Positions 54,668 to 63,258 of a stretch of DNA of 64,000 nt are shown here, in pieces. The stretch spans positions 1-64,000 of the forward strand of contig JADLFM010000038.1 of NCBI GenBank assembly GCA_020845495.1. The letters run 5' to 3'. Within the stretch, counting starts at the first letter, position 1, and each line of letters begins with the position of its first letter. This DNA comes from Chloroflexota bacterium. Lineage in GTDB: Bacteria; Chloroflexota; UBA6077; JACCZL01. A program made the translations under genes and the position numbers. The notes below the pieces were generated by a model that was given only the letters and a program-made list of their open reading frames with translations, searched no databases and was not told where the DNA came from.

Positions 54668-55555
54668 CTAGACCGCTGCGCTCCGGGCCAACGTCGCCGA
54701 CGATACCGCTCCATCGGCGAGCGCGTCGTAGCAGAGCTTTGCCATCCGCGCGATGGTCAGGCTGGCGGCGTTGAAGCCGGCGGTACCGTCGGGCATATCG
54801 ACCGGCACGTGTTCGGTGTAGACCGACAGTACGCAGAGCGGCGTCTCGCCCTGGAAGATGATGCCAGCGTCGTTGTTGTTGCGCTTCTCGACGCCGGTGC
54901 CGGTCTTGTGGGCGACCCGTGCGGCGGTCGGCAGGAGGGCCGGCAGGCGGTTGTTCAACTTCTGCCAGAGCAGGATGTCGAGCGCGAGTGAGCAGAGCTT
55001 CGGCGTGACGCCAAGTCTGGCTGCCACCGCCGCATCGGTCGTGCCCGTGAGGATCGCTTCGAGCAACCGTCCGACGTCAGCGGCGGTCGTCGTATTTGCT
55101 TGCTCCAACGTGTGATCGCGGCCGACCTTCGGCGGGATGTTGAAGCGGTGGGTCGTCCCGAGCATGCCGACCCGCTTCGAATAGGCGTTGATCGCGTCGA
55201 GGCCGAGCAGGTTGACGATCTTCCCGGTGCAGGTGTTGTCGCTCACGATAATCATCATCACGAGCGCGTCGCGGAAGGTGATCGCGAAGCCGGGCGTCAG
55301 GTGCTGGAAGACGCCGGAGTCATTGTCCTGGTAGCGGGCGTCGATGGTGAATGGCTCGTCGAGCGAGCGGCGGCCGGCGTTGACCGCTTCGAGCGCGGTC
55401 ATCATGATGGAGATCTTGCGGGTGCTCGCGGATGGCATGACCCGAGCGCCGTCTCGATCGGCGGTCTCGCCGGCCTTCAGATCTTTGAGGTACCAGGTCG
55501 TGGTGAATGGCTGCTTGTCGCAGAGCGCGTTCAGTCGGCTCGCCAGGTCACGCAT
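54668..55555 (-). CDS. Class A beta-lactamase-like serine hydrolase without signal peptide
   Basis: A 295-residue serine hydrolase. Motifs are SASTRKIS (S44, K47 of SxxK), SDN at 105-107, and HKTGTG (KTG at 217-219). The general layout is a class A beta-lactamase. The omega-loop Glu of the ExxxN motif is not clear: E151 and N154 are only three residues apart, so deacylation may differ. The N-terminus (MRDLASRLNALCDKQPFTTT) has no signal peptide, which is unusual for a drug-resistance enzyme, and suggests an intracellular peptidase or esterase. The gene follows panE after 120 bases. Confidence 0.8.
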   Translation of the reverse strand: MRDLASRLNALCDKQPFTTTWYLKDLKAGETADRDGARVMPSASTRKISIMMTALEAVNAGRRSLDEPFTIDARYQDNDSGVFQHLTPGFAITFRDALVMMIIVSDNTCTGKIVNLLGLDAINAYSKRVGMLGTTHRFNIPPKVGRDHTLEQANTTTAADVGRLLEAILTGTTDAAVAARLGVTPKLCSLALDILLWQKLNNRLPALLPTAARVAHKTGTGVEKRNNNDAGIIFQGETPLCVLSVYTEHVPVDMPDGTAGFNAASLTIARMAKLCYDALADGAVSSATLARSAAV

Positions 55556-55582
55556 CGTCGAGTTCCCTTCGATTGCCGCGGA

Positions 55583-55628
55583 TCCCCTCCTCGCCCGAGC
55601 ACGGGAGAGCGGGCTCGGGAGGCGAGGG
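55583..55628. repeat. Intergenic palindromic element (copy 2)
   Basis: An imperfect inverted repeat, CCCCTCCTCGCCCGAGC paired with GGGCTCGGGAGGCGAGGGG around CACGGGAGAGC. The core GGGAGAG followed by GGGCT is shared with the element at 49716-49756. It lies in the panE to beta-lactamase gap. Confidence 0.55.
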
Positions 55629-55675
55629 GATGAGAGGGTAAGAGGTTTCCGGTCGAGGGGTGAGGGGGGCTCCCG

Positions 55676-56656
55676 TCAGCCAGGGTAGCAGCCGGCCTCC
55701 CGAGCCCGGCGGACGACCAGATGGTAGACGGTGTCGATGGTCGGCGTCGGCACGTCGACCAGCCGGCCCAGTTCCGAGACGACGCCGATCAGCGCGTCGA
55801 TCTCCATCGGGCGGCCCTTCTCCAGATCCTGGAGCATCGAGGTCTTGTGGGCGCCGACTTCCTCAGCGGCGTTGATGCGCGCGTCGACGGTCAGCGCGAA
55901 CCGCACCCCCAGCTTCTCGCCGACGGCTTGCCCCTCCTCCATCATTGCCCGGATCACGGCGCGAGTGCCGGGGTCACGGGTCATGGCTTCGAGCGTCGAG
56001 AGGGTGAGCGCGCTCACCGGGTTCAGCGAAAGGTTGCCCCAGAGCTTCACCCAGATCTCGTTGCGGAGGTTCGGACGGACGGGCGCCTTCAGGCCGGCCG
56101 CTGTGAGCGCCTCGCCGAGCGCCTTGACGCGCGGCGAGCGGCTGCCATCTGGCTCTCCCAGCGAGATGCGGTCGCCGTACTCGTGCTGGATGACACCCGG
56201 CTCGACGATCTCGCAGGCCGGCCAGAGCACGCAGCCAATCGCGCGCTCCGGCCGCAGCACGTCCCACTGCTTTCCGCCGGGGTCCACCGATTCAAGGCGG
56301 CGGTTCTCCCAGGAGCCGGGCAGCTTGTAGAAGTACCACCACGGGATGCCGTTCGAGGCAGTCACCACGGCCGTCTCTTCGCCGAAGAGTGGCAACATCT
56401 GGTCGACGACCGGCGGTACCGAGTGAGCCTTCAGGCCGATGAAGACGTAGTCTTGTGGCCCAGCCTCGCGTGGGTCGTTGGTGACGCGTGGACGGGTGTG
56501 GATCTCCGCGCCACCCATACGAATGGTGAGGCCGTGCGCCTGCATCGCCGCCAGGTGCGGGCCGCGCGCGATGAGCGTCACGTCCACCCCCTGCTGGGCG
56601 AGCAGCCCCCCGATCCAGCCGCCCATCGCGCCGGCGCCGAAGATACAGATCTTCAT
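55676..56656 (-). CDS. Ketopantoate reductase family (PanE/ApbA) protein
   Basis: A 326-residue NADP-dependent reductase. The N-terminal Rossmann motif is KICIFGAGAMGGWIGGLLAQ; the C-terminal domain contains LRNEIWVKLWGNLSLNPVSA, with the catalytic Lys, and KTSMLQDLEKGRPMEIDALI. The family includes panE (pantothenate synthesis) and several other 2-hydroxyacid reductases. No other pantothenate gene is nearby, so another alpha-keto acid is equally possible. It is 14 bases downstream of the acyl-CoA synthetase gene and should be cotranscribed with it. Confidence 0.88.
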   Translation of the reverse strand: MKICIFGAGAMGGWIGGLLAQQGVDVTLIARGPHLAAMQAHGLTIRMGGAEIHTRPRVTNDPREAGPQDYVFIGLKAHSVPPVVDQMLPLFGEETAVVTASNGIPWWYFYKLPGSWENRRLESVDPGGKQWDVLRPERAIGCVLWPACEIVEPGVIQHEYGDRISLGEPDGSRSPRVKALGEALTAAGLKAPVRPNLRNEIWVKLWGNLSLNPVSALTLSTLEAMTRDPGTRAVIRAMMEEGQAVGEKLGVRFALTVDARINAAEEVGAHKTSMLQDLEKGRPMEIDALIGVVSELGRLVDVPTPTIDTVYHLVVRRAREAGCYPG

Positions 56657-56670
56657 GGCCTGACGCCCGC

Positions 56671-58206
56671 TCAGCCCAGCCCGAGCTTCACGGCCAGCCC
56701 GATCCGCTGGATCTTGCCGGTGGCGCCCTTCGGGATCTCCTCCAGCACCAGTACCTTGCGCGGCACCTTGAAGTCCGCAAGGTGGGCAGCGCAGAAGTCG
56801 CGGAGTTCGCGCTCGGTGGCAGCGGTGCCTTCGAGCAGGACGACGGCCGCTGCCACGTCCTCGCCGAGCATATCGTGGGGCATCGCGAAGGCGACGGCCT
56901 GGGTCACGCAGGGGTGATTGAGCAAGATTTCGTCGATCTCGCGGGGGGAGATCTTCTCGCCGCCGCGATTGATGATCTCCTTGATCCGCCCGGTGATGTA
57001 GACGTACCCCTCCTCGTCCATCTTGCCCTGGTCACCGGTCCGGAACCAGCCGTTCGTGAACGCCTCGGCGTTCGCCTTCTCGTTGTTGGCGTAGCCACGT
57101 GTTACGTTCGGGCCGCGAATCACGATCTCGCCGGTCTCGCCGGCCGCGAGCAGCCGGCCAGTCACGTCCATGATGGCGACCTCCGGCCCGGCCGCCATGC
57201 CGACCGAGCCCGGCTTGCGGGCGCCCGGCGGTAGCGGATTGGATGCCATCTGGTGCGACGCCTCGGTCATGCCGTACGCCTCGACCACGGGACAGTGGAA
57301 CGTCTCCTCCAGCTTTGCCATTACCTGGGGCGGCAGCGATGACGAGGACGAGCGGATGAAGCGGAGTGGGTTCCGCGCGATGATCTCGGTGTTGCGGTCG
57401 GCGCGCGCCAGGATCGCCTGATGCATGGTCGGGACTGACGTGTACCAGGACGCCTTGGCCTCGTCGAGCCAGGAGAAGAAGCGCAGTGCGTTGAAGCCGG
57501 GCGTGCAGAACACGGAGCCGCCGGCCGCAAGCGACGAGAGGGTTGCCGCGATCAGTCCATGGATGTGGAAGAGTGGCATGATGTTCAGGCAGCGGTCGTT
57601 CGGGCCGAGCCCCAGCGTCCGTCCGATATGGCGCGCCGACGCACACAGGTTGCGCTGCATGAGCGGCACCTGCTTCGGCCGTGAGGTCGTGCCGGACGTA
57701 TGCAGCACCAGCGCGATGTCATCCGGCTGGGAGAGCGTCGGCTCGACGCTCCGATCGGGCACCACGTCCTGGCCATCCGGGCCGCGCAGCGTGAACGCTC
57801 CGGCCGGGCCGTCCGCGTCTCGGACGAGGGTCACGATCTGGGCGTTGAACGATCTGGCAACCTTGATGGCCGGCGACTCGCTGCCATCTTCGACGATCAG
57901 CGCCTTGGCCTGAAGGTCGGACAGGTAGAACGCGAACTCTTCCTCACGGTAGGCCGGGTTGAGCGGGGCGGTCGTGCAGCCGGTGGCGACCGACAGGAAG
58001 GAGGTCGCCATCTCCGGCCCGTTCGGCAGCACGATCGCCACTGCGTCGCCGCGTCCGAGCCCGAGTTGATTCAAGGCGTGAACGGTGTCGACGATCTGCT
58101 GTCGTAGCTCACGGAACGTCATCGCCCGGCGCGCGGGGGCGGCGACTGCCGGTGCGTCGTCGGCGCCCTTCCCAAGCAGGGCATAGATCGTGTCGGTCTG
58201 TTCCAT
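56671..58206 (-). CDS. Acyl-CoA synthetase (AMP-forming)
   Basis: A 511-residue ANL-superfamily ligase. The adenylation motif is VLHTSGTTSRPKQVPL, the A5-type motif is EAYGMTEASHQM, and the hinge region is GWFRTGDQGKMDEEGYVYIT followed by GRIKEIINRGGEKISPREID. It activates a carboxylic acid to an acyl-CoA via acyl-AMP. The length and motifs resemble oxalate/fatty acid-CoA ligases; the exact substrate is unknown. The ATG at 58206 has GGAGGCGAG directly upstream, so it is preferred over the frame opening at 58224. Confidence 0.9.
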   Translation of the reverse strand: MEQTDTIYALLGKGADDAPAVAAPARRAMTFRELRQQIVDTVHALNQLGLGRGDAVAIVLPNGPEMATSFLSVATGCTTAPLNPAYREEEFAFYLSDLQAKALIVEDGSESPAIKVARSFNAQIVTLVRDADGPAGAFTLRGPDGQDVVPDRSVEPTLSQPDDIALVLHTSGTTSRPKQVPLMQRNLCASARHIGRTLGLGPNDRCLNIMPLFHIHGLIAATLSSLAAGGSVFCTPGFNALRFFSWLDEAKASWYTSVPTMHQAILARADRNTEIIARNPLRFIRSSSSSLPPQVMAKLEETFHCPVVEAYGMTEASHQMASNPLPPGARKPGSVGMAAGPEVAIMDVTGRLLAAGETGEIVIRGPNVTRGYANNEKANAEAFTNGWFRTGDQGKMDEEGYVYITGRIKEIINRGGEKISPREIDEILLNHPCVTQAVAFAMPHDMLGEDVAAAVVLLEGTAATERELRDFCAAHLADFKVPRKVLVLEEIPKGATGKIQRIGLAVKLGLG

Positions 58207-58451
58207 CTCGCCTCCTGGCCGCACATCTCGGGGCGCCTCGACGCTGAGGCCGACGCCCGGTCGTGGCGGGTCGGGGTGGTCGCCCGGCGACGATCCCGAC
58301 CGACTCGCTACGAGGACTCGGCCGGAATTCTAGCCTACACCCGTGCTGACTTCTCGAACGACGCGCCGGGCGTTACCATTTCAGAAGATCGGCCAGGCGA
58401 GAGGCGGTGCGTTTGCCGCCGTGCGCGGGCTGGGGGAGTGAGGATTCGGAC

Positions 58452-58799
58452 GTGGGCCTCTGGGACACCTTGAAATCGGCGCTCGGTTTTGGCGGTGGCA
58501 GCGGGGACGTCGACCGAGGCCTCTACCTGTACGTCCGCTGCGACCGCTGCCAGGACATCGTGCGAGTGCGGATCAACATGGCAAACGACCTTCGCCAGGA
58601 GTTCGACAACAGCGAGAACGTCGCTGGCTACGCGCTGTCCAAGACGGTCGTGGATTCGAAGTGCTTCCGCCCGATGGCGCTGGAGATGCGCTTCGACAGC
58701 CGGCGCCGCGAGCTCGAGCGGACCATCGACGGCGGCGAATTCGTGACCGAAGCGGACTGGCTGGCGGCCCGCATCGCCCGTCAGAATCCGCCCACCTGA
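58452..58799 (+). CDS. Small conserved protein with cysteine pair
   Basis: A 115-residue protein starting VGLWDTLKSALGFGGG. It contains CDRCQD followed by VRVRINMANDLRQEF and later KCFRPMALEMRFD, which could form a small zinc or Fe-S site. No function is known. The GTG at 58452 has GAGG 10 bases upstream. A putative MeaB gene follows. Confidence 0.6.
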   Translation: MGLWDTLKSALGFGGGSGDVDRGLYLYVRCDRCQDIVRVRINMANDLRQEFDNSENVAGYALSKTVVDSKCFRPMALEMRFDSRRRELERTIDGGEFVTEADWLAARIARQNPPT

Positions 58800-58975
58800 T
58801 TGCTCTTCCCTCGCTCCCGGCCCCTCGGCCGTACGTGGGTGCGGGGAGCGGCCAGCCTCTTGCGCCGGCCAGTACGTCCACCATCAGACACCTGCATGCG
58901 GGTGAGGGGAGCGGGTGAGGGAGCCTGGGCCGAGGCGGGGGCCGCGGGGGCGAGGGGAAATCCGGGCGGCGGTGG

Positions 58976-58981
58976 TATCCT
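58976..58981 (+). promoter_or_regulatory. -10-like box seven bases before the meaB start
   Basis: TATCCT at 58976-58981, with the ATG at 58989 and no ribosome site, again suggests a leaderless transcript. No -35 is evident. Confidence 0.35.
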
Positions 58982-58988
58982 CTCGGCC

Positions 58989-60092
58989 ATGCCCGCGGAC
59001 GCCACCGATAGTCTCCTGCTCGATTCGCCGCGTGCGCTCGCCCGCCTCATTAGCCGGGTCGAGCGCGGCGGGCCTGATGCCGATGCCATCATGCGCGGTG
59101 TCGGGACTGCCCCGCTCCATGGCTGGACGATCGGCATCACCGGCCCGCCCGGGGCCGGCAAGAGCACGCTCGTCGACCGGTTGATCGGTGCCGCGCGCCG
59201 AAGCGGACGGACGGTGGGCGTGGTGGCCGTCGACCCGTCCAGCCCGTTCAGCGGCGGCGCGATCCTTGGCGACCGTGTGCGGATGGTCGGGCACAGCGGC
59301 GACCCTGGCGTATTCGTGCGGAGCATGGCAGCACGGAGCAACCTGGGCGGGCTTGCCGCTGCCAGCCGGGACGTGGCGCGGCTGATGGACCGCTACGGTT
59401 TCGACGTCATCATCCTCGAGACGGTCGGCGTCGGGCAGAGCGAGCTCGACGTGGTCAAGGTGGCCGATAGCGTCGTGGTCATCGCCGTGCCGGGCCTGGG
59501 CGACACCGTCCAGACGCTGAAGGCCGGCATTCTGGAGATCGCGGACCTGTTCGTCGTCAACATGGCCGATCGCCCGGGGGCTGATCGGACCGTTGCCGAG
59601 CTCGAGGCGATGCTCCACCTCGGGCAGCATGAGGGTTGGATCCCGCCGATCGTCAAGACAGTTGCCACCAGTGGCGAGGGAGTGGACGACCTCTGGTCTG
59701 CACTGCTGCGGCACCGTGCCTATCTGGAGGAGAGCGGCGCCCTCGCGGCCCGCCGTCGCCGCCGCTCGGATGCCGAAGTCCTGGAACTGGCCGAGGCCGG
59801 GCTGCGCCGCGAGCTACACCGGCACCGGGATATGGACGGGCAGATTGCGATAGCACTGGCCGAGGCACGTGCGGGCCTCGTCGACGCGCACACGGCAGCG
59901 GCGCGGATCGTCGAGGAACTGGTTGGCCGATCTCCCGGATCCGGCGCGGCTGACGCTCGCGGCTGCGAGAGTCCGGATTCTGCCTCTCAGCGCGCGCCCT
60001 CAGCCCAGGCTCCACCGGCACACGCCCCCAGCCCGGAGCGTGTCCGGAGCGACCAGCACCCCCGCCCTCTGCCAGACGGAGCTACTGGCTGA
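58989..60092 (+). CDS. meaB: MeaB/ArgK-type GTPase (methylmalonyl-CoA mutase chaperone)
   Basis: A 367-residue G3E-type GTPase with Walker A GPPGAGKST (52-60), the switch region VVAVDPSSPFSGGAILGDR and the conserved VETVGVGQSE-type segment (ILETVGVGQSELDV). It loads and protects B12-dependent acyl-CoA mutases. The C-terminal tail after about residue 320 is a Pro/Ser/Ala-rich disordered extension. No mutase subunits are in the window. The open frame begins far upstream at 58800, but the ATG at 58989 is the first with a promoter and family similarity. Confidence 0.9.
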   Translation: MPADATDSLLLDSPRALARLISRVERGGPDADAIMRGVGTAPLHGWTIGITGPPGAGKSTLVDRLIGAARRSGRTVGVVAVDPSSPFSGGAILGDRVRMVGHSGDPGVFVRSMAARSNLGGLAAASRDVARLMDRYGFDVIILETVGVGQSELDVVKVADSVVVIAVPGLGDTVQTLKAGILEIADLFVVNMADRPGADRTVAELEAMLHLGQHEGWIPPIVKTVATSGEGVDDLWSALLRHRAYLEESGALAARRRRRSDAEVLELAEAGLRRELHRHRDMDGQIAIALAEARAGLVDAHTAAARIVEELVGRSPGSGAADARGCESPDSASQRAPSAQAPPAHAPSPERVRSDQHPRPLPDGATG

Positions 60093-60188
60093 GGCCGAGA
60101 CCGAGCTACGGTCGCGGCATCCTGACTCGAACCCATGCGAGACCGGAGCCTGATTGACGCCCATCGAGCGAGAAGGAGAGACCCGAAC

Positions 60189-60668
60189 ATGCCGCTCCTC
60201 CCGTACTTGCGGACGATGCCCACGGTTGCCGACGACGTGGAGATCGACGACGAGGCGTTCGTGATCGGCAAAGTGACCGTAGCGCGCGGCGTCCGGATCG
60301 GGCGGCGTACCGTCCTGCGCGGCGACCAGTCACCGATTCTGGTGGGTGAGGGCTGCCGCTTTGGGAACGAGGCGACCGTCCACGTCGATCCGGACAAGCC
60401 CACAACCATCGGCGTTGACGTGGTTGTCGAGGACCGTGCGGTCGTCCATGGCTGCACCGTTGGCGACGCCGTGCTCGTCGAGCGAGAAGCCACGATCCTG
60501 TCGGGCAGCGTCGTGGGGGCTGGCTCGATCGTGCAGGCCGATGCACTGGTCCCCGAAGGCCGAGAGATTCCACCGCGCTCGGTCGTCTCAGGCACGCCAG
60601 GCCGAGTGATTCGCCAGACGACTGACGAGGAGGTCGAGGCGATCCGTCGGCGTGCTCGCCGAGGCTGA
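60189..60668 (+). CDS. Gamma-carbonic anhydrase-like hexapeptide-repeat protein with altered zinc site
   Basis: A 159-residue left-handed beta-helix protein with isoleucine/valine-rich hexapeptide repeats. In gamma-class carbonic anhydrases three His ligands lie in ATVHxD, xGHRAxxHG and at the last His. Here the first (H65 in ATVHVDPD) and third (H87 in AVVHG) are present, but the middle ligand is Asp (D82 in VVVEDRAVVHG). The active site is therefore changed and activity is doubtful. AAGGAGAG lies 8 bases before the ATG. It follows meaB by 96 bases. Confidence 0.8.
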   Translation: MPLLPYLRTMPTVADDVEIDDEAFVIGKVTVARGVRIGRRTVLRGDQSPILVGEGCRFGNEATVHVDPDKPTTIGVDVVVEDRAVVHGCTVGDAVLVEREATILSGSVVGAGSIVQADALVPEGREIPPRSVVSGTPGRVIRQTTDEEVEAIRRRARRG

Positions 60669-60753
60669 GGCCACGATTGCCAGCGGCGCGCGGTGCTAGA
60701 ATCGCCGGCAGCGAACTGCTGACGACCCAGTCGGCAGCGTGCCAGGAGGCGCC

Positions 60754-61764
60754 GTGACCCAGGTTCTGCCGGGCGTTCATCTGCTCCGTCTGCCGCTCAC
60801 CGGCAGCCCACTCAGGCACACCAACGGGTATCTGATCCGTGCCGATGACGGCTGGACGCTGGTCGACTGCGGCTGGAACTACCCGGACGTCCTCGAGGCG
60901 CTGACGGCCCAGGCTGGCGAGGTCGGCGCCCGCCTCGACGATCTCCGACGGCTGGTTATCACGCACTTCCACTCGGATCACTACGGCCTCGCCGGGACGC
61001 TGGTCGGACTGACCCAGGCCCGCCTGTTGATGCACCGGCTGGACTGGCTGTTCGTCGAGCGCGAGTTGACCGACTTCAACGCCGCTATCGCCCGCATGGA
61101 TGCCTGGCTGCGCCTGAACGGAGCGCCGCCCGAGATGCTCAGCGAGGAGCAGCGCCGCGCGGCCGATATGTTCGCGCGCTACACCGTCCAGCGGCCCGAC
61201 GAGCAGCTCGAGGACGGGCACGAGATCGTTGCTGGCAACTACCGCTTCCAGGTGGTCTGGACGCCCGGTCACTCGGCCGGACACATCTGCCTTTACGAGC
61301 CCGAGCGGAAGGTGCTCTTGACTGGCGACCATGTGCTCGACCCGATCACCCCGAACGTGAGTAGGAACCGCGAGCACCAGGGCAACCCGCTCGGCCAGTA
61401 CCTCCAATCCTTGCGGAAGGTCGCCGAACTCGACGCCGACCTCGTCCTGCCGGCCCATGGCGAGCCGTTCTATGGGATTGGCCGGCGGGTTCGCGAGCTC
61501 CTCGAGCACCATGACGAGCGCGAGCGGGAAGTGCTGGAGGCGGTGAGCCACGGGTTGTCGACGGGTTACGAGGTCGCCTCGCGACTCCCCTGGACCCGTC
61601 GTCGCCGGCGCTTCGCCGATCTGCCGCTCAGCCAGCAGCGGATGGCGCTGACCGAGACGCTGGCGCACCTCGAAGAGCTGCGCGAGCGCGGGCGAATTCG
61701 CTGCGAGCGCCGCGACGACCGGCTGCTGTTCGAGATCGTCGAGGCCGCGGCGACACCCGCGTAG
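60754..61764 (+). CDS. MBL-fold metallohydrolase with C-terminal helical domain
   Basis: A 336-residue metallo-beta-lactamase-fold protein. The metal motif is THFHSDHYG (H71, H73, D75, H76), followed by WTPGHSAGHICLY, LTGDHVLDP and VLPAHGEPFY. A helical C-terminal extension (REVLEAVSHGLSTGYEVASR, ending in LEELRERGRIRC) resembles the winged-helix end of RNA- or lactonase-type MBL proteins. The GTG at 60754 has GGAGG 5 bases upstream. Substrate unknown. Confidence 0.85.
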   Translation: MTQVLPGVHLLRLPLTGSPLRHTNGYLIRADDGWTLVDCGWNYPDVLEALTAQAGEVGARLDDLRRLVITHFHSDHYGLAGTLVGLTQARLLMHRLDWLFVERELTDFNAAIARMDAWLRLNGAPPEMLSEEQRRAADMFARYTVQRPDEQLEDGHEIVAGNYRFQVVWTPGHSAGHICLYEPERKVLLTGDHVLDPITPNVSRNREHQGNPLGQYLQSLRKVAELDADLVLPAHGEPFYGIGRRVRELLEHHDEREREVLEAVSHGLSTGYEVASRLPWTRRRRRFADLPLSQQRMALTETLAHLEELRERGRIRCERRDDRLLFEIVEAAATPA

Positions 61765-61984
61765 CTGCTCGCTCGCGCATGCCCTCATGCAGGTGCCCTA
61801 CGCGTCGTCGCACGGCGCCTTTGGCACCTCTGCGAGAGCCTGTCGGTGCCCTCCAACCCACCGCGCGCGAGGCTCCGGATGACCTCGTTCGAGCCGACTG
61901 CCTCTTGCTCGGCGAAACGGGCGGGTCTTGCTGAGCATCCCCGAACTGTGACGAAAAGGCATCGGCATGTCCTTGCCTCGGACC

Positions 61985-61990
61985 TACAAT
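61985..61990 (+). promoter_or_regulatory. -10-like box before the second secreted-family gene
   Basis: TACAAT ends 11 bases before an ATG at 62002 and 38 bases before the preferred ATG at 62029. No convincing -35. Confidence 0.3.
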
Positions 61991-62028
61991 GACCCCCGTG
62001 GATGGATCGAGGAGAGGGCGCACGCAGG

Positions 62029-63210
62029 ATGGGACCAGGCTCTTCAGTGTCTCGCATCGGCTGGTGCGCATCGTTGCTCACGTTGCTTCTGGTGCTGCTG
62101 ACCCCACTCCACTCCCAGGCCGAGGAGACCTATCAGATCACGCCGCTCGGGACTGACGAGGCCCGCAACGTCGATCGTTACCAGGTGACGATTGGCCCTG
62201 GCGCGTCGCTCTGGGAGCTTGGATTCAACCGGCTGCCGCTGATCGCCATCGAGCAGGGTGAGCCGCGCGTGGTCGAGGTGATCGAGCGAAGCTGGCGGGC
62301 GCAGTATCCCGACCGCGGCCCGAACGAACTTCGGCCGAACGATAGCTTCATCCTCGAGGTACCAGCCGGGACGTTCGTCTCCCGATCCATCGACCGACAG
62401 CCGGATGAGATCCATTTCGAGTCGTTCGGCGGCGACAAGCTGACGACCTTCCCCACCGATCAGGTCATCCAGTATCGCCTGCAACGAGCGGGCAATCCGG
62501 ACCAGGCCGAGGTGCTCGTGAACGGAGGGCAGGCCGATGCCGCCGATGAAGCCCGCAAAATCTACGCTGTCGACCCGCCCGATTTTCTTCAGGTGCGGAC
62601 CGTTCGCGGTGCGCTGACGGAGCGGACCGCGAAGCTGACGATTGACCTGACCCGCAAGTACCTCGACGACTTCCGAAATATCCGAGACCGGGCGACGCGC
62701 GTCGAGGATGCCCCCGGAGGCTTGAAGGCGTTCACGTTCCGGCGCGAGGATCAGGACATTCCGTACGTGCGCGTCGACGACGGCATCGGTGACGAGACCG
62801 ACCCCGCCAAATTCCCGCGCGTCTTCCGGGTGGCGTACTACCGCGACGGCAGCATCCGGAAGTACCTCATCACCGAAACTGGTGATTCGCTCAACGCGCT
62901 CGCACGCCCTGATGACGATGCGTGGACCCGTATCCTGCCCACCTACCGCGAGTGGCTGGCGGGCCAGCCTGAAGCGCTCTCGCCGTTCTTGCCAGCTATC
63001 AGCAATGCCGGCTCGCTCCTGCCGGGCCGCATCCTCGTCCTCTCCTTCCGCCCCCGCACGACCCCGGCCTCGCCGCGGCCGACCGGCTCCAGCAGCGCCG
63101 GCTCTGGCGCCGATTGCCTTGGCCTGCCACTCGGGCTCCTGCTCGTCGGCGGAGTGGTGGCCGGGCGACGGCGGGTGGCGAGCGAGGTGGGAGTTGGGAG
63201 TCGTGAGTAG
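62029..63210 (+). CDS. Secreted protein, paralogue of 18072-19472, with C-terminal anchor
   Basis: About 393 residues. A signal peptide (WCASLLTLLLVLLTPLHSQA) is followed by the conserved body shared with the protein at 18072. After the body, an S/P/T-rich stretch leads into a hydrophobic C-terminal helix (GLPLGLLLVGGVVAG) and an RRR end, the outline of a cell-surface sorting/anchor signal; the paralogue lacks this. Start choice: ATG at 62029, with GAGGAGAGG 11-19 bases upstream; ATG at 62002 is an alternative. The function is not known. Confidence 0.72.
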   Translation: MGPGSSVSRIGWCASLLTLLLVLLTPLHSQAEETYQITPLGTDEARNVDRYQVTIGPGASLWELGFNRLPLIAIEQGEPRVVEVIERSWRAQYPDRGPNELRPNDSFILEVPAGTFVSRSIDRQPDEIHFESFGGDKLTTFPTDQVIQYRLQRAGNPDQAEVLVNGGQADAADEARKIYAVDPPDFLQVRTVRGALTERTAKLTIDLTRKYLDDFRNIRDRATRVEDAPGGLKAFTFRREDQDIPYVRVDDGIGDETDPAKFPRVFRVAYYRDGSIRKYLITETGDSLNALARPDDDAWTRILPTYREWLAGQPEALSPFLPAISNAGSLLPGRILVLSFRPRTTPASPRPTGSSSAGSGADCLGLPLGLLLVGGVVAGRRRVASEVGVGSRE

Positions 63211-63258
63211 CGGCGGGCGGGCAGGCTGCCGTGAGGTGGGGCGGGCTTAGCGGCAGGC

